Below, piece by piece: positions 13,313 through 25,300 of a DNA stretch of 64,000 bases. Every line of letters begins with the position of its first letter. Position 1 is the stretch's first letter. The notes under the pieces were generated by a model. It worked only from the letters and a program-made list of their open reading frames with translations. It made no database searches and was not told the DNA's origin. Origin of the DNA: Apoda limacodes (lineage: Eukaryota; Arthropoda; Insecta; Lepidoptera; Limacodidae); NCBI GenBank assembly GCA_946406115.1, contig OX291557.1, positions 11,998,501 to 12,062,500 on the forward strand, in the 5' to 3' direction. Both the position numbers and the translations under genes were made by a program.

Positions 13313-16300
13313 TTAACTTTTAGATAGCCTTACCCTCATTATAGTCAAAACTAAACGAACAAGTTTCTCATAAACTAAAAACATTAGTGCCGCCGTCATT
13401 ACAGTTTGTAACAATTTAGCTTCTAACCCGCGAAACATTGCTAAAGGCCTCGCTTTTACGTCCTTAAAGAACGGTTTTACGTTATTTCCAGCACGAAGTC
13501 GTGACTGAATTAGTTGCAAAGGATATGTCAATGTGGTAGCAATCGACTTTGCTAACGCGCCAGTCAAGAAGGCAGTCATATTGTCAAACCTTCCTTCAGC
13601 AACTAATTTTCTTTTAACATATTCATAAACCATGAACTGAATAGCTGGATTGGAGACCAATAGTAAGGATGGTACAGTGCCTGACCATAAGGATTTTAAT
13701 CCCTCCTTTTTATAAACGTCGTAAAGCCCTTCTACAATGTTATCATAACTATTTTTTTCCAGCTTCATTCTAGTGTTAACAACCCACAGTGGGCACGTCA
13801 CTAAGACATTTATGCAACCAGCTACAATACCAAACATCAAGTCTTGTAGAGCTGAATTATTTCCATTTGCAGTTCTACGTAAGGCATGGAAACTGTAGAA
13901 GTAAACAAAATTCGACACTGATAGCGACTGCAAAACGGGTGTCAAGCCACGGTAAAGGGACTCCAAACCTTCTTCATTTGTCAGCTTTATTAGTAATTCC
14001 CATGATGAACCGTTCAATTTACTTGAATCTTCCACTGAAAGCAAAAAATAATGTTGTGAGTATCAAAAACCCCAATTTTATAAGTTATATAATTATAATA
14101 TAATTGTTTGATAATTCGATAGTCCTTATTAATTAAAGCGCATGAGTAAAACTCTGGCGTCAATACGGCCAATAGTTTTTTTTTATGAAACATGTTAAAT
14201 TATCCTGTTATCCGAACCATACAAATTACTAAAATAAATATTGGAAAAAACTTACAAGCTTATTTTCAAGCTCGTATTAGACATATATAAAGCCAGTCCA
14301 GATACACTGTATTAGAATCAGTGTTGCGGCTATATCGGCTCACCCGTCACGCAGGAATAAAGTGATTAGTGACAATAGGCTTTTCCCACATTATGAACCA
14401 TGCAGATATACATTTAATTTTTTGTTAACGCTGCCATAATAACATATTAAATACACATCCGTACAAATATTATAAATGCGAAAGTAACCTAGTATGTCTG
14501 TCTAGTTGTCTGTTACCCCTTCACGCTTAAACCGCTGAACTGATTCAGATGAAATTTTGTATGGAGGTAGTTTGAGTCCCGGGGAATGACATAGGATAGT
14601 TTTTATCTCAAAAAAATCAAAAGATCCTGCGGAAATAACTATGACCAAGCTTAAACGAACTATAGCTTGCTATAGCAATTTTTATTGATTGATTGATTAA
14701 TATTAATTAAGGAGTTAACCGAAAACCAAATTAAGGACGGGTTGAGCCATCGCAAAATTTATTTATAACTAGCTGCTGTCCGCGACGTCGTCTGCGTGAA
14801 CGCTATACTATAACGTCACTTTTTGTGAACGAAACCATAGCGCGATCTAATTCGACGCCAACGCTATCTAGTTAGCAAATAGGAAACATTTTTATATGGT
14901 AAAAAATTATAACACATCTAAGTTATGAGTTTTATACGGTAACAAATTATAACACATCTAAGTTATGACTTTACACGACTTTTTAACATAAAATAAATGG
15001 CTATGTGTGAGTAGAATAATTAATAATTAAGAAGCAAGTCAAATATGCGTCGTTAGATTACACGTTGTTACAGAATGCGTTGAAGAAATAATAGTGGCAG
15101 GTGTACAACGGCAATTTCGCTCGAAAACTGCAAATCGATGTAGAGTTTAGCCGTTCGGCACACAGGTACTTTAGAGCAAAACAATAATTTTGACCCGCAG
15201 TTCCTCAAAATATTTCCCTTATTTGGTTTATGATGTCATCAATTTTTTGTCTGGGATTTAAAATTTTTTTTTTCAGAAACCCATCGTGCGGGTTATCAAA
15301 TGAAAAGGCTTGATGAGCCGGTTCTAAAAATATACCACACTATTACCTTTGGGCTACTTTTTTTCTTAACATCCAAAAAGTATTTTCAAAACATACCAAG
15401 TTTTTGCCCCTCCAGGTAGAAGACGGCTCAGTATTTTTCTCTAATACATACCTAAAATGATAGTTTATATCCTCATTTTTAACCCCCTGAAAGCAATTTA
15501 GAAAATATAAAAATTAGTATTTTTTTGAATTTTTAAATACACTTAACTTTTTGGATGTAAAAAAAAAAAGTAGCCCAAAGGTAATAGTGTGGTATATTTT
15601 TAGAACCGTCTCACCAAGCCCTCCCCCGCTAAGGGAAATATTTTGAGGAACTGCGGCTCAAACTGATTGTTTTGCCCTAAAGTACCTGTGAGCCAAACGG
15701 CTAAACTCTACATCGATTTGCAGTTTTTTGCGTACACCAACGGCTATAAAGGTTCACTGCTCGTTCCCCGTAGGTGATAGTGTGATAAGATGTAGCCTTC
15801 ATGTTGACCCGACTTCTTAATAATATTCGTGCCAAATTTGAAGTAAATCCATGCAGTACTTTTTGAGTTTATCCCGAACATACATACAGACAAACAGACA
15901 AAAATTCTAAAAACTATATTTTTGGCTTCGGTATCGATTGTAGATCTCACCCCTAAGTATTCTTTAAAAAAAATATTCAATGTACAGTTTTGACTTTCCT
16001 ACCATTTTAATATATGTACAGATAAATGCGAAAGTTTGGATGTTTAGTTGTTTGTTACTCAATCACGCTTCAACCACTAGATGGGTTGGGATGAAATTTA
16101 GCACATATATAGGCTAAGTGTTGGAATAGGATATAGGCTATTTTCATCCTGAAAAATTCAAAAGTTCCCGCGGGAATAACTATGACGTTTCTTACTCAAT
16201 TCTACCGCAATGGAGCATCCAAATAAACTAAACTTTGCAGAGAGATAGTTGAAGATACGAAGAAGGAATAGGCCTACTTTTGATCGCGGAAAATTCAAAA

Positions 16301-19300
16301 GTTCACGCGGAACTAACTATAAGCGAATTCTGCGATCGAACCATAGCTTCAGCTATAACTTGCTATAACAAACTTCTTTAGTATAATCAAGGAGTTGTCG
16401 TAGAAATCTCACATCGACAACCAAATTTAGGGCAGGCGGAGCCGTTGGCAAAAGCTAGTTGCTGTGAAACATCTATAGGCGAGGGTAATCAGGATTGTTA
16501 GCGTGGCGATGCATGCCGTGGCGACGCGTCGCCACGCTATATATCCTCAATACTCAATAATTTATTTGCACATCATGGTTGGTTACAGTGTTTTATAGTA
16601 TTGTTAATATCACATGATTACCCTGCTAGGAAACATGAATAATAATTGCTTATTATTTAATTTATAATATATATAAATAATGCTTTAGGATTGATACAGT
16701 TTTTGAGGGTTTTCATAGCTTCTCATTAAAGAAATCGTTTAGGGAATAATAACATTTCTCAAGTAACATTAACTTGATTAATTATCTTTTTGATGAATAA
16801 ATTATCATTTGGTTCGTTTGTTATATTTAGGGGAAGTTTATTATATTATATAATAAACAGTCTATATGTAGTAAATTATCGTTTTTACGTTTATTAATGA
16901 GCTAATTATTAACTAGATAAGTGTGTTATCTTTTCCATTTTATTAATTTTAGTGATAAACAATAACTGCATTTTATTACGTATTATTTTTTTATTATAAA
17001 TATATGAAATGTTTTATTGTTTTGATGTGAATCTGCCAGGCGTCCCGGGTTGGCTTTTTATTGCTATACATATAAGTAATTTTTTTAGACAACCTTTAAT
17101 CGATAGTAGGTATTCAAACCACAATCTATTTCCGCGCTATCTAGAAGAGATAATTTTTTTAAGGAATATATAATATATGAAAATAAAAATTGTTTCTGTG
17201 GCAACTTCTGGTCTTTTAAAGTTTAAGTTATTCTTATAAATAACGTTAATTAATAAAATTTTAATTTAATAATTATGCTGGTTTGTCATCAAGCTAGCAA
17301 ATCCTCAACGGATTGCTCTAAAATCTATGGACTCTGCAAAATTAATTCTTTCACTACAAAATAAGGAGTAAATCTCGTCAAAAATTACGCAAAAACTGAT
17401 ACATTACGGAATTAATTCTTTGACTATAAATTAACTACAAATTCTACACCTATTAAGCATTCGGGGTCAGATACATGATCTGCTGGCTTAACACTTGTCA
17501 AAATTTTTGCTTTTTGTATGATTATATTTTTGGTAAACATTAGCATGAGGTGAGAAAAGACCTAAATTGTTATTATTACCAGTTGCCAATGAAAATTTTA
17601 GGATTTACCAACACAAAGGGTTCAATTCAGTGATTTTTTCTGTTTATTAACAAAAATAACTGGCTTGAATATAGGTATTTTATAAAATTATATCTACTGA
17701 ATACTTCTATTTCAACAGCCAAGTACGAAAATCATCATAGATTTCAGGTTTTGCACCCTTAACCTAATTTATGATTAAGCCAAAAGTAACCTCGTAATAC
17801 CAAGTAGATTATATCACAATAGATCGAAATAATAATTTTACAGCGATTGCGCTAATTTGAATCCAGTGTGATGCGAAAATAATATTTTTACAGCGAGGGC
17901 GCTATTTTTTAATCTAGAGTAGAAACCGGAGCGCAGCGAGGGATTCAAAGGACGGCGCACGAAGTAAAATAATTTTGCGACCGATAGGTACATACACTTT
18001 TCTTTTTATCACCCTCTATAAGAAAAGAGGTAAGTGTAACTTATAAATAAGAATAGTACATATAATTATTTATTTCATTGTCGCTACTTGAGGTAAACGC
18101 ACTATTTTTAGGGTTCCGTACCTCAAAAGGAAAAAGGGAACCCTAATACACTTTGTTGTCCGTCTGTCTGTCTGTCAAGACCCTTTTTCTTAGGAACAGG
18201 TGAAGGTATCAAATTGAATAATAATATATCAAATACTAAGGTCTACAGTCCCTTAAAGCTGTAAAAAAAAACAAGCAATAAAAAGATACGGCCGAAATAC
18301 GTCCACTTTTGTCGCATATTTTAAATAAATACAAAAAAAAAAAAAAAAAAAACTGTGGTTTGTCATAAAATTTCACACGAAGCAAGGTCTTGCTTTTTTC
18401 CTATATTTGTGAATATAGGACTAAAATCCGAAATTCGTTAATTTGACACATAAAAAAAAAAGTGTGTCTGACAGGACACTGTTACTCAAAAATTCGTGGA
18501 GGTATCAAGTTGAGATTAATATCAAATACTTAAGCCTACAGTCAAAAGTTGTAAAAAAATCAATCTTCTAAATCAATGCAATAAAAAAAAATGCCCAAAA
18601 TACGGTTATTTTTGTCGTATATTGTGACAAAAATAAATCAAAACCTATGGAGTACTTTCCGTTGACCTAGAATTATGAAATTTGGCAAGAAGCAATGTCA
18701 TGTAGCACACATAAAGGAAGAAATCTGAAAACATTGTTTGTCTAACCGCGACCTATGTTGATGTATTGGGACAACAGTTGTTTAACGGCAGAGTTAAGTT
18801 TGTCCCTCAATACAGTTTACCTTTTACGGAACCCTCGGTGCGCGACTTGCACTTGACAGGTTTTTTTATACGAATTTGAGTCAACAATTACAAAGGCGGA
18901 TTACATTTCAGTGGGTTTTTACTTTTTCACAAACTTTTCACAGACTTTAGTCCGCGCGCGTCCAGCCATTTTTATTATAGGTACAGCTAATTACTTGTTT
19001 ATACAACATTGGAACATTTACTAATAATACCCACATTCCAAATTAAAATCACTGCGTTCCTAGGAATTAAAGTGCAACTTATCCCTGTTTACAAGGAACC
19101 AACCAGCTCTTTTTGAATAGATGTGATAAAAAATACTTTTACATTAGGCGCGTATAAAATACACACAAACCTCTTACTACTTTTAGATAATACGGAATCA
19201 GTTGTGATGTAAACACTAATGATATAGGCATATCTAAAAAAATGGACTTCTATAGAAACCTATATATAATACATCATTTCTTTTTCATACCACTAAGGTG

Positions 19301-22300
19301 ACAAACAAGCTTACGGTCCGCCTGATGGTAAGTGTCACCACAGCCTATCCTCACGATTTGCCGTTCCTTCAAAAATCTAAAATCTTTCTTGACGAACCCC
19401 ATACTGCAGTCTTTAGAGAAATCCTTGGCAGGGAGCTCATTTCAATACTCAAGTGTTCGCGGGCGGAAGTTTCTCTAAAACCGAAGTGAACGTAGAAAGT
19501 ACCCATAGGCATTATTTCGAACAATTTCTCAGAACACATCCCATTGTACAGAAGGTAAAACAATTACACAGGGAGGCAAAGTCTCTCCTCAGACTTAAGG
19601 GTTCGGCTAGTGAGTTTGGGATCGTCGTTGAACCGAGTCAAAAGGGCCAAGCTGGTATCTGGGTGCACCCGCCCAGAGATGGCAGGAGTACTCGATATGG
19701 GGCCGAACTTTTATGGTGGAGAAAAAAATGATAAAAAACTGGATACAGGCTACTGACATTTTTCGTAACTAACAAAGCGACGTAACAATGGCGGAGTATA
19801 ACTTTTGTACTTGAATTGAAACAGACTATCAATTTATGAAATAAAAACCAGATGTTGATTTTGATTGATTTGATGTGTATTGGGGGTTTGAAACTGTGCA
19901 GCTATAAAAAGTTAAAATGCAGTACACAACGTAAACAGTTTTCTTACTAAATAAATATGATAGACACCCCAAAATATTGTTATTTATTTATTCATTCATT
20001 AATTAATAAAAATATGTTGTTTCCTTTTTAAAATATCTGATAAGAATTCGATCTGAATTATCAGGTATTACTACTTAATAACAGTTGCATGACATCAGTC
20101 AAGTAGTGCAAGATACTAATTACATTACCTTTTTTTCTTGAAATCTTTTTTTACCAGAAATTTTTTTCATATTCTATTAATTTTTCTTCAACCTACACCA
20201 TTCAACCACATTTTCTTTTCTATATCTCTTCCACTTCCCCTAAAGTCCTATCAGGTATCTTCGACCTGTTACATATACCTTTTAGCAAGCAAGGCATACA
20301 AAGGTAAACCACTACAGCTAAGTTAAGGAAGTTCAGATCTTTAACGATTGTGTTTGTATCATATGTCCCTCCAAAGTATAAATGTAAAATGAAGGGATAA
20401 TTTACAAATAAAATACAATGAGATTAAATAAGTTGCCTGTAAACAATTACTGATAACTTAGTATTTAGAATCTTCCTGTACAAAAAGTAATAATTTATAT
20501 CCCACCTAAGCATCACTGTCAAAAAGGGGCCAAGTTTGACACTGATTTAATGGCTTAGCCAATAAGACTTAGAATTCAAATAGATGCAGTTTATTGACAA
20601 TAAACTCCAAAAAATATTTTATTAAGATTCATATGCAAATCCTACATGGATGGAACAATGGGTCTTAGCAAATAGACTGGCTAGGAACTTGCCTGCAAAG
20701 CTACTATCAGGAATAGAGTCTAAATTCCATAATATATTTCAGGTATGGGGCCATTCATTTATTACGTAAGACGATTTTCGCTAGTTTTTGACCCCTCCCC
20801 CCCTATTATAAGAAAACATAAGAATAGGCCGACCCCCTCCCTCCTGTTTAATATTTATTACGTAGTGAATCTAAAGGAAATAAAAAAAAGGTTTTCTTAA
20901 AACATTAGAATCATATAAAAAATCAATCTACCCGAAAATTGTACTAAAAAGTAAAAAGTAATTTTTCAAAATGAATATAATTTTTTTTATATCCACGTAT
21001 TGTATTGCAGTTGGAAAGAAAAAATCATCACATCCCAACCCTTACTCCTTGTTCTCTTCTATTAGAGATGCGGGCAGCAGCTCTTTATAATGAATTACTT
21101 TTCTAAGAAAGTGGACCTGGACGAGTTCGGATGGTTGCACGAAGAATGAGATTGACTTTATCATGTCGACGGAAAAACAAGTGTTCAATGATGTCTCTGT
21201 GATCCACACGGTCAAAACCGGGAGTGATCACCGTATGGTAAGGGGCACGTTGAACCTCAATATAAGGCTTGATAGGTCTCCACTGATAAAGTCCACGCTG
21301 CGACCCACAACAATCCAAACCCAAAACCCAGAAAACTTTCAGCTCCAACTCAAAAATCGTTTTGAATGCTTAAGGGAAGACGCATCAGTGGACGACACCA
21401 ACGACATGTTTGTGGAAATTGTCAATACGGTTGGGTCTAAGTTCTTAAAAACCCACCGTACAAATAGAACAAAAAGACTCTCGGACCAGACTCTAAGACT
21501 TATGGACGAGAGACGAAACCTTAGGCTGCAATCTTCGGATGATGCATTGTCATATCGGCGGCTTACTAGACAGATCTCAAAATCACTTGCACGCGACAAA
21601 CGCCACTTTAATACATTGCGTATTGAGGAGGCAATAGAACGGAACAAAGGTTCCAAAGTGTTCGCGAGAGATCTGGCTATTGGGCGAAGTCATCTGGCAA
21701 GGCTGAGGACGGTAGCATTGTTTCGTCTGGATCTGAGGTCTTGGAGGAGATCGAGAAATTCTATGGACAGTTATACACGTCGACATCGAAACCAGTTGGC
21801 AGTCCAGCTTCAGACCCTAGAGCTAGACTGACTCGACACTATACCGAGGACATCCCGGACGTCAGCTTGTACGAGATTAGTATGGTTCTCAAACAGCTTA
21901 AAAACAATAAGGCACCGGGTGATGATGGAGTTACGACTGAGCTTCTGAATGCGGGTGGAAAACCGGTACTAAAAGTCCTTCAGAAGCTCTTTAACACCGT
22001 CATACTCGAAGGTACTTCGCCGCAAGCATGGCATAGAGACGTGGTGGTGCTTTTCTTGGTGACAATACACTTCTTAAGAATTACAGACCCATCACACTTC
22101 TGAGTCATGTTTATAAGCTGTTTTCAAGAGTAATAACGAACCGTCTCGCTCGCAAGTTCGACGACTTCCAGCCTCTGGAACAAGCCGGTTTCCGAAGAGG
22201 CTATAGTACCTTAGACCACATACATAGGCTGCGGCAGATTATACAGAAGTCAGAAGAGTATAATTTTTTTTGGACTATGAGAAAGCCTTCGATTCTGTGG

Positions 22301-25300
22301 AAAGATGGGCAGTGCTACAGGCTCTACAGAGATGACGTATTGATCATCGGTATATCAAGGTGCTAAAATGCTCGTACGATAACGCCACCATGTCAGTCCC
22401 TCTGCAGGATCAGAACTCGAAACCGATCCAACTGCAGAGAGGTGTGAGACAGGGAGATGTCATATCTCCGAAAGTGTTCACAAATGCGTTGGAAGATGTC
22501 TTTAAGGGAACTCTACACTCGAAGTTGTTGACGAACACGTATACCTAGGACAAACTGTTTGATTAGGTAGGTCAAATTTCGAGAAAGAGGTTAATCGCCG
22601 AATCCAACTCGGTTGGGAAAATTTCGGAAAATTGCGTACTATTTTTTCACCTTAATACCCCAGTGCTTGAAGACAAAAGTCTTCAACCAGTGTGTGTTTC
22701 CAGTGATGACTTATGCACTGAGACGTGGCCGCTAACTATGGGCCTTATACGAAAGCTCAAGGGCGATGGAAAGAGCTATGCTCGGAGTTTCCCAATGTGA
22801 TCGAATCAGGAATGAGGAAATCCGTAGGAGAACTAAAGGCGCCGACATAGCTCACCGAATCGCAAAGCTGTAGTGGCAATGGGCAACCGATGGCCGATGG
22901 GGGAAAAAGTTTCTCGAGTGGCCACCACAAACCGGAAAGCGCAGCGTGGGACAGATAACCTTGTAAAGGTAGCGGGGAGCCGTTGGTTACAGGCGGCACA
23001 GAGTCGCACGCTGTGGAGAAAGTTAAGTGAGGCCTATGTCCAGCAGTGGACGTCAATGGGCTGATATGATGAAGAAAAGCAAGTTAAAAAAAAAAAAATT
23101 TACTTTTTTCTATTTTATACTTTTTAGTGATAATTTAATTGATTTTTTATAGTTTATTGCCCAAGTTTCATAAGTGAGAAATGAGAACTTGGAGAACGAT
23201 ATTATGTTCAATATAAATAAGTACCTAATTAAATTTTCACTTTATTTTTCACGTTCCGCCCTAATGTCCACCAGGTGCACTTCTTGCATAGGTGATAACA
23301 TCAAAATGAACATCAAAGTAGTGATCTGCGACCAATTTTTCACCTCCACCTCTAGGTTGTACCCCTGGGACAACTCTGGGAGGGGGTTGTTGGTCGCAGT
23401 AACTGTGGAATATTGTATTGTCATCCGAGCTTAGTAAGTATGCAAAATTTCATGGAAGGGTGATAACAGGAAGTATGTTCAATTAAGCTTGCAAGATGGA
23501 AGGAAGAAAAAAACCGAAAAAGGCAACATTGTGAGTTAAATAATAGCAAGTAAAAATTAATACACGTTTGGTATGTTTTGATGTTTATTTTTCAAAGTAA
23601 TAATGTTTAGAAATGTTTATTTGTACTTACAAAGGTACAAATATTTTTTATTTTCTGGTAGTAATAAACTTTGGTTTAATCATTCATCTTTACTTTCATA
23701 AGATTTTCAGTCTAGGGGCTCAAAACCCACTCGGAAAGTTGATCTGCCACTGGAACATCTCTAATAATAGATGATGCTTCTAGTTCGTTACGCAGGATTG
23801 TGACGTCGTCGACGTCGACCCATTCCACAGCAGCCCCGATGCGGCACAAAATTTCTTTGCCTCGCTTTGAATATATGGCTAAAGGTCTTTCTTTTTCAAT
23901 ATTTGACATACGGCCATGAAGTATTTTGTGAAGATGCGCTGCCTTTTTCGACACAACGTATTTAGAGCATACTAAACAAATTCTTTCTATGAGCGCATCT
24001 TGTATTGATGGACAGTAAAAATTGTAAGGGACAGTCTTGAATGGGGCCTCAACCTCCATGTTCAATAATTGTCGCACAAAGTATATTTTTTTCAAAGTAT
24101 AATTTTCACTGCGCATTTTTGTGAAGCCCCTTGCAAGAAAGAATAAGACATGGTCGACCCCCCCTAAATCGTCTTACGAAATAAATGAATGGCCCCTATG
24201 CTGTTTGCATAGGAAATCGTATTTGGGGATATATTTTATTTTATTCTATGCCTGTTGGTTAAGTAAAAAAAAATACATACCTTGTTGTCGTGATCTTAAT
24301 GTGTCGAGTGGATAAAATGCAGCCATCCCAACAACGCTGCCCTATAATATATAAGTATTTTTTAATGAATAAATTTTTAAGGTTCTACTTACATAAATCA
24401 TTCATTAATTTAGTACATATAGAAATTGACAACTGATATTAGTCGTTAATTAGGACCAATTTATGGGTAAATCAGTGCAAAATATTGCAAAAGCAGAGTT
24501 TTACTGCAATTTTTACTATAAAACTAAAACCGACAAAAAAGGTAAGACATGTTATTGAATTGCTTCATTATTCTGTTTAATATTTATAAAGTGTTCCTTG
24601 CTAAATGTTCATAAAATAAGTATTGCCAAATTTAGTAAAGTGTTATACATTAGATTATATATCATAATTTGTGTATAAGGGGGGGTTGCAACTCTATGGA
24701 TTAAAAATTTTTTTTACCCAAAAATAACTTGGTCCAGAGAAATAAATATTAACCCATTCTAAATGCTTATTAGATAAACACCTAATCAAATACAATACTA
24801 GAATCTACATAGTAATCTATACAAAATTTTGAAAATATGAACAGCAGAGCAGTATATTATTTTCTGTGGAAGAGATTTTACCAACTATAAAAAAAATTAT
24901 GTCCCTATACTGCTGTTACCATTGGATGTAGTTACACAAAAAGGATCCATTCCACATTAAGTCACTTTTGAGATAAGTATTTAAATTTAAAGTTCACATA
25001 GTATTTCTTGATTGATGCCATGGTGTAAATTTGATGTTTATTTTGCAATTATTGGGCAATATTATTGCATTTATTTGCTTGTAAATATCAATTTCGGTTA
25101 AGTTTCATAATTTAGAAGATATTTAAGAAAATATAAAGATGGATATTTTTTGATATAAAGCATTTTCTATGAGACTAACCTGACAGGTGTTATTTAGTAA
25201 GGAACCTCTGTATTTTTTTTTATCAAAAGTGTTTTATTAAAACACGAAAATCTCATATAATTATTTTTTTATTATAAATTTGGATGTTGGTACATAGACA

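Larger units (their letters stand above)
20747..24196. mobile_element. DNA transposon with 31-bp terminal inverted repeats, interrupted by an RTE LINE
   Basis: The first 31 bp (20747-20777, starting GGGGCCATTCATTTATTACG) and the reverse complement of the last 31 bp (24196-24166) match at 30 of 31 positions. Both ends are flanked by the same three bases, TAT (20744-20746 and 24197-24199), as expected for a 3-bp target-site duplication. C-runs follow each end. The 3450-bp unit contains an RTE LINE (about 21050-23085) and, near its right end, the small ORF at 23712-24116. Without the LINE it is about 1.4 kb, probably too short for a full transposase. I do not assign a superfamily with confidence. 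Confidence 0.75.

Noticed and set aside
13789..14103. Plus-strand ORF of 104 codons
   Set aside because: Antisense shadow of the PMP34 third exon.
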